This document shows, in pieces, positions 27,708 through 36,663 of a stretch of DNA of 64,000 nt. Origin of the DNA: CALSMU01 sp965230225 (GTDB lineage Bacteria > Bacteroidota > Bacteroidia > Flavobacteriales_D > Parvicellaceae). The notes below the pieces were generated by a model that was not told the origin of the DNA, did no database searches, and worked only from the letters and a program-made list of their open reading frames with translations. Position numbers and translations under genes: made by a program. The number at the start of each line of letters is the position of its first letter. Position 1 is the stretch's first letter. The stretch spans positions 1 through 64,000 of the forward strand of contig CBDDKM010000010.1 in the NCBI GenBank assembly GCA_965230225.1. The letters run 5' to 3'.

Positions 27708-28700
27708 ATGATCATTCCAAATTTCAATCATTTTGAAGGGTTACACTGCGAAACCACTGCTACAGGAAGTTTATTAAAACAACTTGATATTCACCTTTCG
27801 GAAGCCATGCTTTTTGGTTTGGGAGAAGGCCTCGGTTTTATTTTCTGGAAAATGAAAATAATGGAGTTTCCATTTATTGGAGGTCGTGTTAAACCCGATG
27901 AACTAACCGAGAATATTTGCAAGCATTTAGGACTGAACCTTACCGTAAAGGAAACCACTTCTACTAAAAATGCCTGGTTAAGAGTTAAAGAACATTTAGA
28001 TAATAATACTGCAGTTGGATTAAAATTAGATTGCTACCACCTGGATTATTTCACTAATAAAATACATTTTGCAGGTCATTATGTGGCCATGTATGGTTAC
28101 GATGAAGAGTATGCTTATTTGGTGGACACTTCTCCACAGGGAAGTTTACAAAAAGCTACCCTAAAAAATCTGGAGTTGGCCAGAAGTGAGAAAGGGCCAA
28201 TGTCTTCCAACAATTTGTACTACACCATTAATAAAAATGGAAAACTTAACAACCTGAAAGAAGCTGTTAAAGAGGCAATTTTAGCTAATTGTCACACCTT
28301 CTTAAATCCTCCAATTAAGAACATTGGGTACAAAGGAATCATGAAGGCAAGTGCTGAAATACCAAAATGGTTCAAAGAAAGTAAAAACATCAAGCATGAG
28401 TTCCAGACCACTGCTATGCTTATGGAAAGAGCAGGTACCGGTGGAGCTATTTTTAGAAACATTTACAGCGATTTCTTAAAGGAAGCTTACGACTTACTAC
28501 AGCTGGAAGGAATACTAGAGTGCCACAAGGCATACGTTGAAATTGCTAAAATGTGGACAGAGGTCTCTGAACTACTACACCTGGCCGGAGACACCGAAAA
28601 CATAGTAGATATTAAGAAAGCATGTAAGCTATTGGAGATTATTTCCAATAAGGAAAAACAAGCCATGCAATTATTAGAAACCACCATAAAAAACAGTTAA
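27708..28700 (+). CDS. BtrH N-terminal domain / DUF4872 protein
   Basis: A 330-residue cytoplasmic protein. Residues about 1-150 match the BtrH N-terminal domain, a papain/C39-like fold: Cys14 in GLHCETTATG, His124 in HFAGHYVAMYGYD and Asp140 in AYLVDTSPQG are placed as a catalytic triad. The rest resembles DUF4872. BtrH itself moves an acyl group from a carrier protein to an aminoglycoside in butirosin synthesis; other members probably do related acyl transfer or amide chemistry. The stop TAA is one base from the ATG of the nitrilase gene, so the two are almost certainly co-translated. No carrier protein is seen nearby. Confidence 0.82.
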   Translation: MIIPNFNHFEGLHCETTATGSLLKQLDIHLSEAMLFGLGEGLGFIFWKMKIMEFPFIGGRVKPDELTENICKHLGLNLTVKETTSTKNAWLRVKEHLDNNTAVGLKLDCYHLDYFTNKIHFAGHYVAMYGYDEEYAYLVDTSPQGSLQKATLKNLELARSEKGPMSSNNLYYTINKNGKLNNLKEAVKEAILANCHTFLNPPIKNIGYKGIMKASAEIPKWFKESKNIKHEFQTTAMLMERAGTGGAIFRNIYSDFLKEAYDLLQLEGILECHKAYVEIAKMWTEVSELLHLAGDTENIVDIKKACKLLEIISNKEKQAMQLLETTIKNS

Positions 28701-28701
28701 C

Positions 28702-29652
28702 ATGAACAACCTGCTCACCATCGGAATGGCTCAAATTGCTCCTGTTTGGTTAAACAAGGAAAAGACCATTGAAAAAATAATTCAATCCATACACGAAGCA
28801 GCAGAAAAAAAATGTGAGCTGGTGGTATTTGGAGAAGCTTTATTACCTGGTTATCCATTTTGGTTAGGGTTAACGAAAGGAACTGCCTGGAATGACTCCA
28901 TGCAAAAAGAGATTCATGCTCATTACGTTCGTAATTCCATAAACATTGAAAAGGGAGAACTTTCGAGTATCTGTGCTGCGGCTAAGCAGCACAATATTGC
29001 CGTTTATTTAGGAGCGATCGAATGTGCAGATAATCGTGGTGGACATAGCTTATATTGTTCTTTAATATACATTAATCAGGAAGGTGATATCTGTTCGGTT
29101 CATCGAAAACTGCAACCTACTTTTGATGAGCGTTTAACCTGGGCTCCTGGTGATGGAAATGGATTACAAGTTCATTCGTTAAAAGAATTTACGGTTGGAG
29201 GGCTAAACTGCTGGGAAAACTGGATGCCTCTACCTAGAACAGCACTTTACGGCATGGGAGAAAATCTACACATTGCCGTATGGCCTGGATCTGAACACAA
29301 CACATTCGACATTACCAGATTTATGGCTAAAGAAGGTAGGTCTTTTGTGGTTTCTGTATCGGCCTTAATGCGAAAAGAAGACTTCCCTAAAGACACTCCA
29401 TATTATAAAGAAATAATAGAAAATGCTCCTGAGGTATTGGCCAATGGAGGATCGTGCATTGCAGGACCGGACGGTGAATGGATTGTTGCTCCAACCCAAC
29501 ATGAAGAAGGAGTGATAACCGCTACCATTGATTTTAATCGAATTTTTGAAGAGCGCCAAAACTTTGATGCATCTGGGCATTATTCCAGACCTGATGTTAC
29601 TCAGCTAACGGTAAACAGAGAAAGACAGGCTACGGTTTTAATTAAGGATTAG
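28702..29652 (+). CDS. Nitrilase / carbon-nitrogen hydrolase
   Basis: A 316-residue member of the nitrilase branch of the carbon-nitrogen hydrolase superfamily. The catalytic residues are in place: Glu45 in FGEALLPGYPFW, Lys136 in HRKLQPTFDERLTWAPGD, and Cys170 in GGLNCWENWMPLPR. These exact surroundings are those of true nitrilases (nitrile to acid plus ammonia) rather than amidases. No signal peptide. It follows the BtrH-like gene with a one-base gap, which ties the two into one pathway. The substrate cannot be deduced. Confidence 0.9.
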   Translation: MNNLLTIGMAQIAPVWLNKEKTIEKIIQSIHEAAEKKCELVVFGEALLPGYPFWLGLTKGTAWNDSMQKEIHAHYVRNSINIEKGELSSICAAAKQHNIAVYLGAIECADNRGGHSLYCSLIYINQEGDICSVHRKLQPTFDERLTWAPGDGNGLQVHSLKEFTVGGLNCWENWMPLPRTALYGMGENLHIAVWPGSEHNTFDITRFMAKEGRSFVVSVSALMRKEDFPKDTPYYKEIIENAPEVLANGGSCIAGPDGEWIVAPTQHEEGVITATIDFNRIFEERQNFDASGHYSRPDVTQLTVNRERQATVLIKD

Positions 29653-29704
29653 TACAACCTATACTTTGGGTTAGAATGGTTAAATTTGCCGTCAAACCCA
29701 CCAC

Positions 29705-30991
29705 ATGAAAAAACTATTATTTTCTCTTTTTCTCCTGGTAAATCTAGGTGTTACTGCTCAGAATTACACTAGTTATCATACTGGTAATGTGAACGATGTA
29801 ACTACAACTCCTGAGGGAGGCATTTGCCTTATGGGAGGAGCATCTGAAGACGACGAAGCCATGAAATGGTTTCTACAACGTGCTAATGGAGGTGATGTAC
29901 TTGTACTAAGAACAAGTGGGTCGGACGGATATAATAACTATATGTTTTCTTCCCTTGGAATTACTATAAACTCGGTTGAAACTATTGTTTGCAATAATGC
30001 ACAAGCGAGTAATGATATTTATGTTCAGCAAAAGGTAGCACAGGCCGAAGCCATTTGGTTTGCAGGAGGGGATCAATGGGATTATATATCCTACTGGAGA
30101 AACACTGTTATCGATAGTATAATTAATGATGGAATAGATAACAGGAACATTGTAATCGGTGGAACTAGTGCAGGAATGGCCATTCAAGGACGTTACTATT
30201 TTTCTGCACAAAATGGTACGGTTACTTCTCCCACTGCTCTATCTAATCCTTTCGACAGCGATGTAACGGTTGATTCTAACTTGTTTCTAAATCACACCAT
30301 TCTTTCTGAAGTAATTACCGATACCCATTTTGACAATCCAGATAGAAAGGGAAGACTGGTAACTTTTATGGCCAGAATGCTGGAAGATTATGGTGTTGAT
30401 GCAAAAGGTATTGCCTGTGATGAGTACACTGCGGTTTGTATAGACACAACTGGTGTAGCCTCTGTTTACGGTGGATTTCCCACTTACGACGATAACGCCT
30501 ATTTTATTCGAACCAACTGCGAGTTACCTAACACATCACCAGAAGACTGCACATCGGGTAATCCTTTGGAATGGAATTTAAACAGTCAGGCTCTTAAGGT
30601 TTATAAGGTTAAGGGTACATCTACCGGCTCCAATACATTTGATTTGAATAACTGGGAAACAGGAATCGGAGGTACCTGGGAAAATTGGTTTATTGATAAC
30701 GGAAGCTTATATGAACTAGCTAGTGTTGCTCCCAATTGTTCTTCTGTAGGAATTGAACAGGCTACTAATTCTAAATACTCTATATTCCCGAATCCTGTAG
30801 TTGATGTACTTCAGATTACAGGGGGTAATGCTGACGGAACAATTAATATTTCAGATTTAAGAGGAAAGACTCATTATTTCGGTTCTCTTAAAAATAAGTC
30901 AATCGATGTTAGTTCCTTAGCTTCGGGTGTTTACATTGTAAACATTGCCGCAAAGCAAGGTAGCTACCAACATCGATTGATTAAGAACTAA
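29705..30991 (+). CDS. Cyanophycinase-like peptidase (S51) with T9SS tail
   Basis: A 428-residue exported peptidase. Residues 1-19 are a signal peptide. The S51 core shows GGICLMGGASEDDEA near 38-52, WFAGGDQWDY at 118-127, the nucleophile Ser155 in IGGTSAGMAIQG, and ITDTHFDNPDRKGRLVTFMARM, where family members keep a catalytic-site histidine. A T9SS type A tail starts at IFPNPVVDVLQI. Cyanophycinases cleave the Asp-Arg polymer cyanophycin to beta-Asp-Arg; related enzymes are general aspartyl dipeptidases. An extracellular form suggests scavenging. It sits 52 bases after the nitrilase gene on the same strand, so co-transcription is possible, but its export signal sets it apart. Confidence 0.88.
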   Translation: MKKLLFSLFLLVNLGVTAQNYTSYHTGNVNDVTTTPEGGICLMGGASEDDEAMKWFLQRANGGDVLVLRTSGSDGYNNYMFSSLGITINSVETIVCNNAQASNDIYVQQKVAQAEAIWFAGGDQWDYISYWRNTVIDSIINDGIDNRNIVIGGTSAGMAIQGRYYFSAQNGTVTSPTALSNPFDSDVTVDSNLFLNHTILSEVITDTHFDNPDRKGRLVTFMARMLEDYGVDAKGIACDEYTAVCIDTTGVASVYGGFPTYDDNAYFIRTNCELPNTSPEDCTSGNPLEWNLNSQALKVYKVKGTSTGSNTFDLNNWETGIGGTWENWFIDNGSLYELASVAPNCSSVGIEQATNSKYSIFPNPVVDVLQITGGNADGTINISDLRGKTHYFGSLKNKSIDVSSLASGVYIVNIAAKQGSYQHRLIKN

Positions 30992-31008
30992 TATTTATTG
31001 TAGTAGTT

Positions 31009-31782
31009 CTAAGCGGCCATTAATCCGGGCTTCTCCAAATCACCCTTACGTTCGCCCGGAATACAGAAGGTATTGGGATGACCTTTACCTTCGTACAGTT
31101 TATCTCCTTTAAGGTGATAAAACTGATAGCCAAAATCTTTTAAATAGTCTTGTATTTCTTCTGTTATACTTTCTATGAGCAATATAGGCTTGTGCTCGGT
31201 AATGGTTTTCACCGCCCCTTTTAAGACACTCATTTCATGTCCCTGAACATCCATTTTCATGAAATACGGACTCAAATTAAATGCATCCAGTTTTTTTAGT
31301 TTGCAGTCTACATCTTTAATTTGCAGTTTTTCGGGGTTAAAATTCCAAATCCTGTTTTCATTAAGCCATTCGCTAGCATTTTTATGATGAACAGATGATA
31401 ATCCATCAAACATCCAATTTCTGTAAAACGGAATAAACAACTTGAACTCTCCATCATCATTACTCAACCCAAAGTTGTGTACTTCTACTCCATCTCTGCT
31501 TTCACAAATCTTACTCAGCTTATTAAAAATAAGTGGGTTGGGCTCAAAACCAATAATTCTGGTTTGAGGCTTTGCAAACAGATGCATAGATTGAATAGAC
31601 TCTCCTCTATTGGAGCCAATGTCTACAAACACCTCATCTGTATCAGGCTTAAAGTGCTTAATCAAAGTAAAATCTTTCTCGTGCGACATCTTTTTCAGGT
31701 CTCTGTACCAGAACTGTAGTTTATATCTGGTATCCTGCAAAAAGGGGAATCGAGTTTGGATAGATCTGATGTATTTTCTCAT
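31009..31782 (-). CDS. FkbM-family methyltransferase
   Basis: A 257-residue SAM-dependent methyltransferase. The SAM motif FVDIGSNRGESIQSMHLF is near residues 52-70, followed by RIIGFEPNPLIFNKL (acidic loop binding the cofactor ribose) and PYFMKMDVQGHEMSVLKGA, typical of the FkbM family. Members O-methylate sugars or polyketides, so a glycan substrate is plausible, though no glycan locus is immediately adjacent (the exopolysaccharide locus starts about 4 kb away). Its start is one base from the stop of the upstream LamG gene, which suggests co-transcription. No signal peptide. Confidence 0.85.
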   Translation of the reverse strand: MRKYIRSIQTRFPFLQDTRYKLQFWYRDLKKMSHEKDFTLIKHFKPDTDEVFVDIGSNRGESIQSMHLFAKPQTRIIGFEPNPLIFNKLSKICESRDGVEVHNFGLSNDDGEFKLFIPFYRNWMFDGLSSVHHKNASEWLNENRIWNFNPEKLQIKDVDCKLKKLDAFNLSPYFMKMDVQGHEMSVLKGAVKTITEHKPILLIESITEEIQDYLKDFGYQFYHLKGDKLYEGKGHPNTFCIPGERKGDLEKPGLMAA

Positions 31783-31783
31783 A

Positions 31784-34700
31784 TTAACGATTTTTTTGGA
31801 TGTAAACTTTTTCGGTCATAATTCCTTTTTCTGTGCTTAATTGCACCACGTAGTAACCTTCTGCATATTGATGCATCGATACTTCCTTGTTCTCTCCCAA
31901 TTGAATAGTTTGTGAAACAAGGTTCTCTCCCAGCATATTAAATACCTCTACCTGTCCTGGCACCACCATTCCAGCCACTACAATTCGATCTTCGTAGCTA
32001 TAAATGTTTACCTGAGTAAGTGGGTTCTCCACAACATCAGTCATTTGATCCTCTGCAGCTAACTCATGTCCTACCTCTGCAGTATTAGGATTATTAGGCT
32101 CTGGATGACGAATAAAGTGTACATAGAATCGATCAGGACTATCGGTTGTGGTATAAGAAAATGAATAAGGTCCATCTACATTAAGGTCATGGAATACACC
32201 TAATTCTGCATCTTCCAGAATGATATCTACATTATCGTCGAACATTCCTTTAAAGCTCATCATGATATCGTAATTACCGTCTGTTCCTACTTGCAAGAAC
32301 AAAGGAACCGTTTTAGTTACCATAAAGGTGTCCAACGTATTAATGGAAATATTATCGATGTTAACCATTGTGTACAATTTCGGAACTAATGCTCCCCCAA
32401 ATAGTTTATAGGCATCAATGTCCTCTTCAAACGCATCATTAGCAAAATCGGCAAATCGAATTACTGTTTCATCTTCCATTCCCAATCCTTCTACCTTCAT
32501 TTTAATGGTTTCTGGATAGTCAAAAGTTCCAGCTTTGTAAAATGTACCGTTGTTACCTTCTGTTGTTCTTACTGTATTATCGAAAGATAATGTGGTATTT
32601 GAATTGGCATGTACATAAAACCCTTGCATGGTTCCAATGGTAGCATTTCCTCCATTTGCCCCAACTCCATCAATGTAGCTGGCATATTGCTCCAATTCAT
32701 AATCCCAATAGTACACAGCATTATCCATTCCACTTGGAATGTTTACCAGGTTCCAGTTCATCATGCTTGGGTATGGATTCCCAACAAAGTTCCATCCATC
32801 GGCATAAACATTTCCTGAAGAGGTATTGGTTAGGTTTCTCGAGTAACTTCCATCATGAAGTGTTCCTGTAAAATCTAAAGTAAAAGGATTGTAAACTGCT
32901 ATTCCATAACCTCTCATGGCAACCACTGAGCTGTTGATAGAAGCGGGTGCTTCCCACCCAACTAAGAAATTGGTATCTGCCACCGACTCGTCGTATTGCC
33001 AAATATTAGGGAACGGTAATGAACCTGCATTTCCTCCAAATCCTACTAAATTTACATCATCGTTCACATCATTAAAATCCATTCCTGAAATTGGCGACGA
33101 GAAATAGTGGAATCCGTAAGTATTTGCCTGGTGATCAACATATCTTTCCATTGTTACATCTCCAACAATATTCCCGGAATTATGGAACACACTTCCTGTT
33201 TTGTTCGCATCCGAACGTATGGTAAGAACTTTTCCGTTAACATCTATCTGACCAGTATTTAGGATCAAAGCTCCCCAAATATTTTGGTCGTCCATCATCA
33301 CCACATCAGCATCTATGTTAACACCATCAAATTCGTTGGTTCCATACATGTACTGATCGGTAGTTCCAACGAAACTAATTGGGCCGTCATAACTCGGTGA
33401 TTCGAAAGAATATAAATCCTGATTGATTTTAAGGTTTCCTGTACTGGTTACCTCTACATTAGCATTATCATTCACCACCAAACTGTTAATGGTAACAGCA
33501 TTGCTTACAATTAAATCTGAATTACCTGTAGCTGCAGGGTTCACAATAACAAACTGGGATGCTTCCAACGACCCACTTGCCTGATTCAATGGCACCATAC
33601 CTTGTGCCCAATTATTCATATTGTGGTAATCCGAATCTGCAGCTCCTACCCATAGATTAGCAAAATTAACTTCCCAACAGGAATTGGTATTAAAGTTCGA
33701 CAGCGATCCATTTACGTTTGTTTCGGAGTTAGTTAATACAGCTCCTTCGTTTTCATCACATTTAAAATCTGCTATCAAATAAGCGGTTGATGTAGATCCT
33801 TTTTCAAATCGTTTTTCAAAAATTTCCGCTGCGGTAAATCCTTTGTTCCAAATTCTTATTTCATCCAATCTACCTGAGAAATACTTTGAGTTGGGAACAT
33901 TCCCTCCAATGTACAATTGGTTTCCGGTATTGTTTATAGTTCCACTGGCGCTGGTACTGGCTTGCTCTACTCCATCTATCATGATTTTTACTTCCGACCC
34001 GGTAAATACTCCGGCTACATGGTTCCACTTATCGGTAGTTAGTGCACTAGTTGCTGTTGCGGTATACCAACTTCCGCCAACGTATGCTTTAAACTTCGCG
34101 GTATTGGTTGCGGCATCTAACCCAAGGAAATATTGATCTTCTTTTTCAATAAATGGGATATCTCCTGTTCCGGAAGGAGCATCCGGTCTTACCCAACAAT
34201 CGATGGTGGCTTGTCCTCCCGGACTAAAAGTGGATGAATTTGGAACTACTACATAGTCGTCGGTTCCGTCAAATTCCAAGGAGGAAGGCCCATCAAAAGA
34301 AGCACAATCATAAACGTTTACTACTAAATCAACAATGGTAGATTCTCCTGGTGTTCCATTATCCGTTGCAGTATAAATGATGTGGTGTGTACCTGTATCT
34401 GCTAGTACTGTATTTATAGTAATGTTTTGTGTTGAGAAGTTACCGTTAGTAACACCAGCGGTAAAATCATTTAAGGTAGAATTAATGACAGTTGTAGTGG
34501 TAGTTTGACCTACCTCTGGTGCAGAAAAGTTAGTGCTTAATGTAAATGATGTTCCTGCGCATAAATTAATTTCTTGTGTGTACGGAAATCCGTTGGCAAC
34601 AGGAGGTACATTAGTTCCAGAAAGGTCCATGGTAAAACAGTTTCCATCTAAGTAATGAACTCCATCCAAATTTCCTCCTGCTCCATCGTAATCATAATTA

Positions 34701-35422
34701 TTCTCTCCGAATAACCCAATTTGATAGTAGTTAGCTCCTCCTGCCGACTGTGCACCTACCGTAGCAAATACGTTAGAACCAAATCCATTGGTTCCTCCTG
34801 AGGCGTCTCCAACACACCAATTCATATCATCGTAGGCAAATTTGGTATTGAATCCAATACCTACATCAGGGTCAGTTCCATCAGTTAACACCAATTGAAA
34901 GGTATTGGTAACATCTGTATTCTGATTATAATAACCAACTTCTACCCATTGAATAGTGATTTTATTACTATCCAGTTTATAATAAGCTTTATTGGTTCCG
35001 GTACTGGTTCCTCTCAAATCTACATCACCCCAGAAAGGAGCTATCATTGCTGGAACGCTTGAACTAGGAAAACCTGATGCCGAATAGGCACTATAGGTAC
35101 TACCAAATGTTACGTTTCCATTTACATTGATATAAATGGAATTATAAGTTTGTCCATAAAACTCAAAATTAAAACCTAGTGCAACTGCTCCGTAGGACCC
35201 ATCGTCCAGAGCAGAGTAACTACCGGACCAAAGAGGAGTTAAATCGGTATAACTTGCATCCAATGCATTCCAGCATGCTCCTGCGGAATGGCTATAATTC
35301 ATGGGTACTGACTGGTATACTGCCTGAGTATTTCTGTTTTGTTCGATAACAACCGGTTTGGCTGATTGTGCAACTATGCTAAAGGTGAAGATTGTGGTGA
35401 GGATAGTAAATGCTACTTTCAT
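31784..35422 (-). CDS. LamG-domain T9SS surface protein
   Basis: A 1212-residue secreted protein. The ATG at 35422 is chosen because it starts the signal peptide (MKVAFTILTTIFTFSIVAQ); an upstream frame to 35476 adds 18 polar residues. About 35-270 is a propeller-like module with YNSIYINVNGNVTFG. A PKD/cadherin-like stretch follows. A LamG/concanavalin-like lectin fold spans about 385-560 (SLEFDGTDDYVVVPNSS, VAGVFTGSEVKIMIDGVEQ, LDEIRIWNKGF). The long beta-rich region after that includes GFHYFSSPISGM. The end (VNIYSYEDRIVVAG to EKVYIQKNR) is a T9SS-type tail without the YPNP start. Likely glycan-binding or adhesive. It is followed directly by the FkbM gene. Confidence 0.85.
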   Translation of the reverse strand: MKVAFTILTTIFTFSIVAQSAKPVVIEQNRNTQAVYQSVPMNYSHSAGACWNALDASYTDLTPLWSGSYSALDDGSYGAVALGFNFEFYGQTYNSIYINVNGNVTFGSTYSAYSASGFPSSSVPAMIAPFWGDVDLRGTSTGTNKAYYKLDSNKITIQWVEVGYYNQNTDVTNTFQLVLTDGTDPDVGIGFNTKFAYDDMNWCVGDASGGTNGFGSNVFATVGAQSAGGANYYQIGLFGENNYDYDGAGGNLDGVHYLDGNCFTMDLSGTNVPPVANGFPYTQEINLCAGTSFTLSTNFSAPEVGQTTTTTVINSTLNDFTAGVTNGNFSTQNITINTVLADTGTHHIIYTATDNGTPGESTIVDLVVNVYDCASFDGPSSLEFDGTDDYVVVPNSSTFSPGGQATIDCWVRPDAPSGTGDIPFIEKEDQYFLGLDAATNTAKFKAYVGGSWYTATATSALTTDKWNHVAGVFTGSEVKIMIDGVEQASTSASGTINNTGNQLYIGGNVPNSKYFSGRLDEIRIWNKGFTAAEIFEKRFEKGSTSTAYLIADFKCDENEGAVLTNSETNVNGSLSNFNTNSCWEVNFANLWVGAADSDYHNMNNWAQGMVPLNQASGSLEASQFVIVNPAATGNSDLIVSNAVTINSLVVNDNANVEVTSTGNLKINQDLYSFESPSYDGPISFVGTTDQYMYGTNEFDGVNIDADVVMMDDQNIWGALILNTGQIDVNGKVLTIRSDANKTGSVFHNSGNIVGDVTMERYVDHQANTYGFHYFSSPISGMDFNDVNDDVNLVGFGGNAGSLPFPNIWQYDESVADTNFLVGWEAPASINSSVVAMRGYGIAVYNPFTLDFTGTLHDGSYSRNLTNTSSGNVYADGWNFVGNPYPSMMNWNLVNIPSGMDNAVYYWDYELEQYASYIDGVGANGGNATIGTMQGFYVHANSNTTLSFDNTVRTTEGNNGTFYKAGTFDYPETIKMKVEGLGMEDETVIRFADFANDAFEEDIDAYKLFGGALVPKLYTMVNIDNISINTLDTFMVTKTVPLFLQVGTDGNYDIMMSFKGMFDDNVDIILEDAELGVFHDLNVDGPYSFSYTTTDSPDRFYVHFIRHPEPNNPNTAEVGHELAAEDQMTDVVENPLTQVNIYSYEDRIVVAGMVVPGQVEVFNMLGENLVSQTIQLGENKEVSMHQYAEGYYVVQLSTEKGIMTEKVYIQKNR

Positions 35423-35518
35423 AGATATTGATTGTTGAAATTCTTGTTGATTATGGTTATTCAAAAGGCAAACCAAAGCCTGTCCGCCCTTGTTTTTAGG
35501 CAGTAACCAAATTTATAG

Positions 35519-35556
35519 CTCTCTCAATTTGAGACATAGTGTTTGAATTGAGAGAG
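35519..35556. promoter_or_regulatory. Inverted repeat with TCTCAATTTGAGA palindrome upstream of the LamG gene
   Basis: CTCTCTCAATT (35519-35529) pairs with AATTGAGAGAG (35546-35556). Inside the left arm sits the palindrome TCTCAATTTGAGA (35522-35534), which recurs exactly at 50284-50296 and with two mismatches at 49595-49607. It may be an operator for the LamG gene, about 100 bases downstream, or a terminator stem after the PID-CTERM gene, which ends 17 bases away. Confidence 0.35.
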
Positions 35557-35572
35557 TATATTTAATTAAAAG

Positions 35573-35800
35573 TTATTCGATGTTTTCTCTATTCTTTTGA
35601 ATCTTGCGAACGCCATAAATGGCCATTCCTGCCACTAAAGCGGAAAGCCCACCATCAATTGGCACTCCCGTTGGAGCTGGTGGAGGTGGGGCGCCTTGAG
35701 CCATTAAAGATTCATAAATAGAAGGGGCAACAGTGAAGATTAATAATAAAAATACGATCTGAAAGGCCTTACTGTTTTTGAAGAAGTTAAATCTTTTCAT
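35573..35800 (-). CDS. PID-CTERM small sorting-signal protein (putative exosortase substrate)
   Basis: A 75-residue protein with three parts: an N-terminal hydrophobic signal (SKAFQIVFLLLIFTVAPSIYESLMAQ), a short proline-rich linker (GAPPPPAPTG), and a C-terminal tripartite sorting signal. The last part has the motif PIDGG at 47-51, a hydrophobic helix LSALVAGMAIYGV and a basic tail RKIQKNREN. That layout matches PID-CTERM proteins, the Bacteroidota counterpart of PEP-CTERM. After removal of the signal peptide and tail almost nothing remains, so the mature product would be a tiny Pro-rich peptide. It lies next to, but is separated by a terminator from, the exosortase gene. Confidence 0.82.
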   Translation of the reverse strand: MKRFNFFKNSKAFQIVFLLLIFTVAPSIYESLMAQGAPPPPAPTGVPIDGGLSALVAGMAIYGVRKIQKNRENIE

Positions 35801-35845
35801 AATTGTTCGTTTTACAGTGTTTTAAAAGGGCTAATACCGAAAAAC

Positions 35846-35862
35846 TGCCATACTTTATGGCA
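35846..35862. promoter_or_regulatory. Inverted repeat upstream of the PID-CTERM gene
   Basis: TGCCAT-ACTTT-ATGGCA, with perfect 6-bp arms, lies 46-62 bases upstream of the PID-CTERM start. It could be an operator; there is no T run, so it is not a terminator. The rest of the 269-base gap (35801-36069) shows no gene. Confidence 0.3.
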
Positions 35863-36055
35863 ATAAGACTCAGCATTTTTATTACATGATCAAGGAGGAC
35901 TTGGTGTCGTCAAAAACCATATGTAATTTTATGACAATTACCTGGTAACGACCAGTTAGAATTTCCCAACGAACCGGTTATTTTTCACACACATTTTAAC
36001 GAATTACCGAAGTGCTAGTTCTACCGTATAATTGGAGAGTGACTTAAGAATATGA

Positions 36056-36088
36056 AATAAAAAACCGAACTAATTTTCGTTCGGTTTT
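36056..36088 (-). terminator. Rho-independent terminator overlapping the exosortase stop codon
   Basis: AAAACCGAAC (36061-36070) pairs with GTTCGGTTTT (36079-36088) over an 8-base loop. On the minus strand the stem runs into a T-rich tract. The exosortase stop codon lies inside the hairpin. It closes the exopolysaccharide operon before the PID-CTERM gene. Confidence 0.8.
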
Positions 36089-36651
36089 TGTTCTAATTTG
36101 TTTTGAAATTTAATCCACCAAAGGAATAGAAGGAAGATAAACAGGTAGACTATTATTTTAAACAAATACTTATGGTTAAACTCTACGTATTCCGGTCTAT
36201 GATACGACAATAAAGCCAAGCCCACTACTCTACCAACATTAATTAAATAGATGAGTAATACACCTAGAGGAATGAACCAGAATTTGTGTCTCAAATTACC
36301 GGGATAAGAAGCTAATAGAGCAATAAATGTATAGGTAATACCTATTCCAGCGCATGGTTCTCCTACAGTAACTCCTCCTGAATTCCCGATCCGAACCAAC
36401 CGCTCTGAATGCGACAGGTAATACTCGTAATCGAACAGATCCAAAAACCAGGCGGTAAGGCTAACAATGGTATCAATAAACCCAACTACAACCAATTTAT
36501 ACGCTGCCAGATTGGCATCACTGCTCCATATTATAAAATAGAACAGTTTCCAAACTCCAAAGAAGATCAAAAGCCTTCCCAAAAAGGTCAGGGTAGACCT
36601 ATCCACCTTAACAAAGTTGTTGACGTATTTATGAATTGCGTTGAGCACCAT
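36070..36651 (-). CDS. Exosortase-family transpeptidase/peptidase
   Basis: A 193-residue integral membrane protein with about five hydrophobic segments. The catalytic residues of exosortases are in place: Cys100 in GEPCAGIGITYTFIALL, Arg141 in INVGRVVGLALLS and His160 in FNHKYLFKIIVYL. It therefore probably recognises a PID/PEP-type C-terminal signal, cuts before the hydrophobic helix and hands the protein to a glycan or other acceptor. It is short and lacks the extra EpsI-like domain of proteobacterial versions, as usual in Bacteroidota. The Bacteroidota subtype (XrtF, XrtX, XrtY and others) cannot be fixed here. It is the last gene before the operon terminator. Confidence 0.9.
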   Translation of the reverse strand: MVLNAIHKYVNNFVKVDRSTLTFLGRLLIFFGVWKLFYFIIWSSDANLAAYKLVVVGFIDTIVSLTAWFLDLFDYEYYLSHSERLVRIGNSGGVTVGEPCAGIGITYTFIALLASYPGNLRHKFWFIPLGVLLIYLINVGRVVGLALLSYHRPEYVEFNHKYLFKIIVYLFIFLLFLWWIKFQNKLEQKPNEN

Positions 36652-36663
36652 TCCTTTAGTTAT

